In this document: positions 59,424 to 64,000 of the stretch, one piece after another
Numbering within the stretch: position 1 is the stretch's first letter
Layout of the letters: each line of letters starts with the position of its first letter
From: Pontibacter sp. E15-1
GTDB taxonomy: Bacteria > Bacteroidota > Bacteroidia > Cytophagales > Hymenobacteraceae
DNA length: 64,000 nt
Assembly: GCF_022601975.1 (NCBI RefSeq)
Contig: NZ_JAKVIR010000002.1
Span: 1 to 64,000, forward strand
Direction of reading: 5' to 3'
The notes under the pieces: generated by a model
The model's database searches: none
What the model was told of the DNA's origin: nothing
Seen by the model: the letters and a program-made list of their open reading frames with translations, nothing else
Position numbers and translations under genes: made by a program

Positions 59424-61967
59424 ATGATTCAAAAGTTTCTTGTTACCCTATTATGCTTGCTCTCGGTGCAAGTTGTCTCCCGGTGCCAAAGTAATGTGGC
59501 CAAAATGAACCCCAATCAGTTGGATCTGGTATGGGAGGTGAAGCAGGAAAAATACCAGGGCAAGACACAGACGCTCTCCACCCTGACGCTGAAAAACACG
59601 AGCCAGCAGACGCTGCCCGCCACGGGCTGGAGCCTGTATTTTAATGCGTCGCCCTCGCTTAAGCCTGACGGGACCAATGCCCCCGTAAAAGTGGAGCACA
59701 TTAACGGCGACCTGCTGCGCATGGTGCCCGCCGCCTCCTTCAAAGGATTGTCTCCTGGCAGCTCGCTGCCCATCGCCATCGTGACGGGGGGCCAGATGAT
59801 CAATGAGTCGCGGGTGCCGGACGGTTTCTATTTTGTTTGGGATGAAGACAATACGAAAGGGTTGGCGGTAGGAGACGTGACCTATCTGAAGCCGTCACGC
59901 AACGACGTGGGCTGGATTAAAGCCGAGGAAATTTACGCCCAGAACAGCACCATCACCGACATCCCGGAAGCTCAGTTGACGAAGATTTTCCCGAGCCCGG
60001 CACAGTATACCGAAACCGGAGCCGCCTTCACACTCACAGCCGACGTCCCCCTTGTAGCCGATGATAGGTATAGCAATGTGGCAAATCTGCTCGCTGCGTA
60101 TCTGGGCACGGTGTTCGGCCGCAAACCGGCGGTGCAGGCCAGTGGTTCCGGAAAGGCCATTCGGCTGCAGCACAAGGCAGGTCTTGGCCCGGAAGCGTAT
60201 ACGCTGCAGGTGACTTCCGAAGGCATCCTGATTTCGGCGTCTACCCCGGCGGGTATGTTTTATGGCACACAGTCTGTTAAGTCGCTTATACCACCCGCTG
60301 CGCTGGCCACCACGCAAAAAGCGCTTACTATCCCAGGCGTTGAGGTGCAGGACGCGCCCCGCTTTGGGCACCGAGCCTTCATGATGGACGTGGCCCGCAA
60401 CTTTCAGAAAAAGGAGCAGGTGCTGAAAGTGCTGGACCTGATGGCGCTGTATAAACTGAACGTGCTGCACTTCCACCTCAACGACGACGAAGGCTGGCGA
60501 CTGGAGATCCCCGCTCTGCCGGAGCTGACCGAACTGGGAAGCAAGCGCGGCCATACCCTCGACGACAGTCAAAACCTAGTGTCTGCGCTCGGTTCCGGGC
60601 CCACGGTCGATGCCTCAAGTGGCAGCGGCTATTATTCAAAAGCCGATTTTATAGAGATACTGGCATATGCCACTGCCCGCCATATCCGCGTAATCCCGGA
60701 GATCGAGACGCCGGGCCATGCCCGTGCCGCCATCAAGGCGATGGATGCCCGGTATACGCGGCTGATGGCCGAGGGAAAAAAAGCTGAGGCTACCCAATAC
60801 CTCCTCCGCGACCTGAACGACAAGTCCGTTTACCGCTCGGTGCAGAACTGGAACGACAATGTGATTGATGTCGCGCTGCCTTCCACCTATACTTTCCTTG
60901 AAAAAGTGGTTGACGAGATGCTGGCGATGTACAAGGAGGCAGGCGCGCCCATCCAAACGGTACACTTTGGCGGGGATGAAGTGCCGCAGGGGGTATGGAC
61001 GAAATCGCCGGCGGTGCAGCAGCTGATGGCCAGTAACCCGAAAGTGAACAACACCGATGACCTTTGGTATTATTATTTCGGCAAAGTAAACGACATGCTG
61101 AAAGCCCGAAAGCTATACCTGTCTGGCTGGGAGGAGATTGGGATGAGGAAGGTAAAGCAAAATGGCAAAACAGCCTACATAGCCAACCCCGACTTTGCCA
61201 ACGAGAACTTCCATGTGGATGTATGGAACAACCTGGGCAGTAACGTAGATCTGGCTTACCGGATGGCCAACGCTGGCTACAAAGTCGTGCTCACCAACGT
61301 AACGAACCTCTACCTGGACCTGGCCTACCAGAAAGCCTATGAGGAGCCGGGCCTGAACTGGGGCGGATACGTGGATTTGGACAAGCCATTTTATTTTATA
61401 CCCTTCGACTACATGAAGAATATGAAAGTGGACACGGAGAACAAGCCGATCTCAGCTTCTGCTTTTGCGGGAAAAGAGCGTCTCACAGAAGCAGGGAAGA
61501 AAAACATTGTGGGCTTGCAGGCACCGCTCTGGAGCGAAACCGTCACCACCCCGGAGCGGCTGGAGTATATGCTGCTGCCCAAACTACTTGGCCTGGCCGA
61601 AAGAGCCTGGGCACCCGACCCATCCTGGGCGACAGAAACAGACGCGGCGAAAAGTGAGGCAGCCTATGCCAGGGATTGGTCTTCGTTTGTGAACGTGCTG
61701 GGCAAGCGCGAACTCCCGCGCCTGAACTACTACGGCAAGGGCTTCCAGTACCGCATCCCGACGGCCGGGGCAAAAACTGAGAACGGGAAAATAGTGGCAA
61801 ACGTGCAGCTGCCCGGCCTAACGATACGGTATACCACGGATGGGACTGAGCCCACAACGCAAAGTAAGCAATATACAGGCCCCATCGCTGCCAAAGGCAC
61901 TGTCAACTTTAAGGTTTTTGATGGTACCGGCAGGTCGGGCAAGGTAACTACGGTTGGCGCCAACTAA
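59424..61967 (+). CDS. Beta-N-acetylhexosaminidase, GH20
   Basis: Exported glycosidase that releases terminal N-acetylglucosamine or N-acetylgalactosamine from chitin- or glycan-type substrates. From the ATG at 59424 the protein has 847 residues: signal peptide (MIQKFLVTLLCLLSVQVVS), N-terminal carbohydrate-binding CHB_HEX domain (about 30-170), GH20b domain (about 175-310), the TIM-barrel with the catalytic pair D518-E519 in HFGGDEVPQGVW, and a C-terminal Fn3-like domain (TIRYTTDGTEPTTQSKQYTGP). The frame opens at 59364 but the signal peptide fits 59424. Confidence 0.93.
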   Translation: MIQKFLVTLLCLLSVQVVSRCQSNVAKMNPNQLDLVWEVKQEKYQGKTQTLSTLTLKNTSQQTLPATGWSLYFNASPSLKPDGTNAPVKVEHINGDLLRMVPAASFKGLSPGSSLPIAIVTGGQMINESRVPDGFYFVWDEDNTKGLAVGDVTYLKPSRNDVGWIKAEEIYAQNSTITDIPEAQLTKIFPSPAQYTETGAAFTLTADVPLVADDRYSNVANLLAAYLGTVFGRKPAVQASGSGKAIRLQHKAGLGPEAYTLQVTSEGILISASTPAGMFYGTQSVKSLIPPAALATTQKALTIPGVEVQDAPRFGHRAFMMDVARNFQKKEQVLKVLDLMALYKLNVLHFHLNDDEGWRLEIPALPELTELGSKRGHTLDDSQNLVSALGSGPTVDASSGSGYYSKADFIEILAYATARHIRVIPEIETPGHARAAIKAMDARYTRLMAEGKKAEATQYLLRDLNDKSVYRSVQNWNDNVIDVALPSTYTFLEKVVDEMLAMYKEAGAPIQTVHFGGDEVPQGVWTKSPAVQQLMASNPKVNNTDDLWYYYFGKVNDMLKARKLYLSGWEEIGMRKVKQNGKTAYIANPDFANENFHVDVWNNLGSNVDLAYRMANAGYKVVLTNVTNLYLDLAYQKAYEEPGLNWGGYVDLDKPFYFIPFDYMKNMKVDTENKPISASAFAGKERLTEAGKKNIVGLQAPLWSETVTTPERLEYMLLPKLLGLAERAWAPDPSWATETDAAKSEAAYARDWSSFVNVLGKRELPRLNYYGKGFQYRIPTAGAKTENGKIVANVQLPGLTIRYTTDGTEPTTQSKQYTGPIAAKGTVNFKVFDGTGRSGKVTTVGAN

Positions 61968-62032
61968 GCACCTCAAAAAGCACTTATCCTATACCACAAA
62001 CCGCAGTCTTCGGACATACATCTGAAACATAT

Positions 62033-62317
62033 ATGGCAAAACCACGCATCGAAATAAATTACTGTACCCAATGCCGCTGGCTGATGCGAGCAGCCTGGAT
62101 GGCCCAGGAGCTGCTAACTACTTTCGAAACTGAAATAGGAGAGGTGGCCCTGGTACCGGGCACAGGCGGCGTGTTCGACGTGCGCCTGAACGATGCGTTG
62201 ATTTACTCCAGAAAAGAGGCAGGTCGGTTCCCGGAATCCAAGGAGCTAAAGCAGCTTGTCCGTGACCGTATAGCCCCGGACAGGCCCTTGGGCCACAGCG
62301 ACCGTCAGACTACTTAA
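62033..62317 (+). CDS. SelT/SelW/SelH family (Rdx) protein
   Basis: A 94-residue thioredoxin-like protein of the Rdx family. The redox site is Cys-x-x-Cys (C11, C14 in NYCTQCRWLMRAAWMAQELL), here with two Cys and no selenocysteine. Further family phrases are LVPGTGGVFDVRLNDALIYSRKEAGRFPESKELKQLVRDRI. Function in bacteria is not well known; a thiol redox role is assumed. It is followed immediately by the short copy of the MITE-like element. Confidence 0.9.
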   Translation: MAKPRIEINYCTQCRWLMRAAWMAQELLTTFETEIGEVALVPGTGGVFDVRLNDALIYSRKEAGRFPESKELKQLVRDRIAPDRPLGHSDRQTT

Positions 62318-62525
62318 TACTACTATCAATTAGAATTTGCACAGTCAAATTTGAAGTTACGCAGGAGAGTCGTGAAGTTCGTAAAAGTCCCCCTTTGAAG
62401 GGGGCAGGAAGTGTCATCCCCCTAACCCCCTTCAAAGGGGGACAAAAGAGGGCATGGCGTAACAGAAGGTAATATACATTGCACGAAAATACTTCAATAC
62501 GCTAAATCCAGTCGATAATAGTATA
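62316..62525. mobile_element. MITE-like element, short copy
   Basis: About 210 bp, closely similar to the element at 42941-43237 but lacking about 85-90 bp between the 18-bp inverted repeats (62387-62404 and 62426-62443, both identical to the long copy). Terminal inverted repeats are AATACTACTAT at the left and a 9-of-11 complement at 62515-62525. The left end touches the stop of the Rdx gene. Confidence 0.75.
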
Positions 62526-62556
62526 AAAACTGGTAAACGGTTTGTGAAGGAAACAG

Positions 62557-62590
62557 AAAGGCGAAGGTGCTCATGCGCCTTCGCCTTTTT
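62557..62590. terminator. Bidirectional terminator before the YsnF-like gene
   Basis: A 14-bp stem with one G-T pair, 62557-62570 with 62575-62588, TCAT loop and T run to 62590, between convergent genes. Confidence 0.85.
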
Positions 62591-62622
62591 AATGAATCTT
62601 TCCCTGATGCAAACCAACCCTT

Positions 62623-63219
62623 TTACAGGCCGGCTTCCTGGTTGATGTTTTCCTTGGCTTCGGTTGCGATCCTGTCTACACGGGCATGATCCGCGTGCAC
62701 ACGCACTTCGCGGAGGCGCAGGCGCTCTTCCACGGCACGCGCTATAATACGGCTCCGATTGCGCACCTTTTCTGCCCGAACCTCGCGTTTAGTTTTGGCG
62801 AGCACGTCTTCTGTCTGGGCAACAGGCTGTGGGGCTTTCTCTTTATCAGAAACGGGATTTGCGTTCGAAACAGCATTTTCGTGTCTGCGGGTGCGCTCGT
62901 CCAGGTTCACGGCACCGTACTCGTCCAGGATATCGGCTGCTTTCTCGGCGTCAGGGGTGTTCAGGGTATGCACCGTCACGATAGAGCCGGAACGGGCATA
63001 GTCTGAGTACTCTTTCGAGCGTTTTTCGCTGCCAAAAAGTGAGCGAAAAAAATTGCCGATGCTGTCCTCGCGCATCGCATCGTCAAACTCCAGCTCGTCG
63101 TCCGCTGATTGGAGCGTCACGTCGATATAATCCTCGGCAAAGCCACTGTTGATGAGATGCTGCACGGCTGTTTGCGCTTCTTTGGAGCTATCAAAAACTC
63201 CTACTACTGTATGTGCCAT
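62623..63219 (-). CDS. General stress protein, YsnF/17M-like
   Basis: About 198 residues. The N-terminal domain (1-105, HTVVGVFDSSKEAQTAVQHLINSGFAEDYIDVTL to VTVHTLNTPDAEKAADILDEYGAVNLDE) is the general-stress-protein-17M-type alpha/beta fold. After a Pro- and Ala-rich linker, the end (about 145-190, VRNRSRIIARAVEERLRLREVRVHADHARVDR) resembles part of a DUF2382/YsnF repeat, shorter than usual. Role in stress response is inferred from the family. The frame opens at 63231 but MAHTVVGVF at 63219 is the likely start. Confidence 0.85.
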   Translation of the reverse strand: MAHTVVGVFDSSKEAQTAVQHLINSGFAEDYIDVTLQSADDELEFDDAMREDSIGNFFRSLFGSEKRSKEYSDYARSGSIVTVHTLNTPDAEKAADILDEYGAVNLDERTRRHENAVSNANPVSDKEKAPQPVAQTEDVLAKTKREVRAEKVRNRSRIIARAVEERLRLREVRVHADHARVDRIATEAKENINQEAGL

Positions 63220-63231
63220 AAGTGAAATCAA

Positions 63232-63558
63232 GTTTGGTGGTTACTAAGTTTGTTTGTGTGCTTTTAAGGTATTCCTGCTACAAGCGTTTCCGTGCCTGAA
63301 ATGTTTAGCCATTGACGCTACACACGCGGCATTTCTGCATACTTGCCCTGATACGTAACGATTTGGTGTTTTGACAAAGCATTCTGATGCGTGTTGTCTT
63401 ATTTAAAAGGCTTTGTAGTATAAAATCTGAAAGAGAGGGAATTCAACTTAGACTTGTCGGAAGGAATAGCGCAGAAAAGCACTTCAGCCTTACGTACGAA
63501 TGCACAAAAATAAAGTTATAGGTATGAAGAGCAATAATAGGCATCGGGTCGAAAAAAG
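63232..63558. other. Intergenic region between the stress protein and SDR genes
   Basis: About 330 bases without a convincing ORF, repeat or inverted repeat apart from the SDR terminator at its right end. It should carry the promoter of the stress protein gene on the minus strand; I saw no clear TAnnTTTG box in the first 100 bases. Confidence 0.4.
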
Positions 63559-63587
63559 AAAAGCCCAAACACTTGGTTTGGACTTTT
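63559..63587 (-). terminator. Terminator of the SDR gene
   Basis: A 12-bp stem, 63559-63570 with 63576-63587; the one non-Watson-Crick position is a G-U in the minus-strand RNA but a C-A mismatch in the plus, so it works for the minus strand. A T run follows. Confidence 0.75.
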
Positions 63588-63592
63588 CACTA

Positions 63593-64000
63593 TCAGGCTG
63601 GGTTTGTAGACCATAACCCGGCTTCCTTCACGAAAACCCGGCGATTGAGTTTTAGCTGGGCAATCATAAACTCGGCCAGGTCCTCGGGGTGCATCACCCG
63701 TTCCTCATCGCTACCGATCAGGTTGTTGTTGTGGGCCAGCTCCGTCACGACAGTGCTGGGGGTTAGGGCGCTCACCCGGATGTTGTGCTTGCGCACCTCC
63801 TGCATCAAAGACTCCGTAAGGCCCATCACGGCAAACTTTGACGCACTATAGGCGCTCGTAACAGCCGCGCCGCGCTGCCCGGCTGTGGAGGATATGTTGA
63901 TGATATCGCCGGTGGCACGCGAAATCATATCGGGCAAGACGGCGCGGGTGGTATAATAAACGCCCATCAGGTTCACCTTGATTATATTTTCCCACGCTTC
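63593..64000 (-). CDS. Short-chain dehydrogenase/reductase (partial, cut by window edge)
   Basis: C-terminal 135 residues of an SDR-family NAD(P)-dependent oxidoreductase. The frame is open to the last base ([20 protein letters not shown]). Visible are the structural NxxG-region VNLMGVYY, the active-site Ser in INISSTAG, the catalytic YxxxK ([10 protein letters not shown]) and PSTVVTEL after the strand that lines the cofactor. The Rossmann GxxxGxG part lies outside the window. Probably a 3-ketoacyl reductase-like or related SDR; substrate cannot be told. Confidence 0.9.
   Translation of the reverse strand, partial: EAWENIIKVNLMGVYYTTRAVLPDMISRATGDIINISSTAGQRGAAVTSAYSASKFAVMGLTESLMQEVRKHNIRVSALTPSTVVTELAHNNNLIGSDEERVMHPEDLAEFMIAQLKLNRRVFVKEAGLWSTNPA

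Overview
The window reads as chromosomal DNA of a Gram-negative Bacteroidota, most likely order Cytophagales, family Hymenobacteraceae (Pontibacter/Rufibacter-like). The support is indirect: moderately high GC housekeeping genes, the type III glutamine synthetase, the long 657-residue IspG, Porin_10-type outer membrane protein, promoter-like TAnnTTTG boxes close to starts, weak Shine-Dalgarno use, and the order miaB - sigma54 activator - lptE - TPR-like gene - secG - groES - groEL, which I associate with this group. Genus level is inference. I found no rRNA, tRNA, CRISPR array, prophage or transposase gene.

Layout. 1-5.8 kb: the 3' end of an unknown gene, SMC, a small membrane-anchored protein, and rsmE with a DUF4159 gene. 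6-10.9 kb: pckA, a POT peptide transporter and an orphan lipoprotein. 11.1-18.5 kb: one long minus-strand run from miaB to groEL that joins tRNA modification, LPS transport, secretion and folding. 18.7-23.3 kb: a minus-strand operon nif3-like, zinc-ribbon coiled coil, TPR-like, pabB, divergent from lpxK, a porin and miaE. 27.2-36.5 kb: secreted GATase-like protein, FtsX-type permease, Skp/OmpH-like lipoprotein, mtaB, LTA-synthase-type sulfatase and glutamine synthetase III. 36.9-39.2 kb: a small AT-rich accessory patch with an orphan protein that has ADP-ribosyltransferase-like motifs and a DUF433/DUF5615 toxin-antitoxin pair whose toxin is cut by an in-frame stop. 39.2-50.8 kb: ispG, small proteins, a MarR regulator, leuS with an AT-rich in-frame insertion, a DsbA-like protein, DUF1003, a CrtA-like protein, an FMN split-barrel protein, an AcpH-like phosphodiesterase and a SlyD-like FKBP. 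51-64 kb: an SF1 helicase, a coiled-coil protein, an MMPL/RND exporter, thyA, an MBL hydrolase, a Gfo/Idh/MocA oxidoreductase, a GH20 hexosaminidase, a SelT/W/H-type protein, a YsnF-like stress protein and a truncated SDR.

Functional links: miaB, mtaB and miaE together cover most of the position-37 adenosine hypermodifications; lpxK and lptE serve lipid A/LPS; secG, groES/groEL, Skp-like and SlyD-like proteins serve export and folding. The most unusual non-gene signals are (i) strong recurrence of the hexamer GGTATA/TATACC in any reading frame, (ii) two copies of a 0.2-0.3 kb MITE-like element with terminal inverted repeats and an 18-bp internal inverted repeat, (iii) heptamer repeat arrays, one forming a potential 28-bp stem, (iv) a second dispersed 73-bp repeat, (v) large inverted repeats sharing CCAACAA/TTGTTGG half sites, one upstream of glutamine synthetase.
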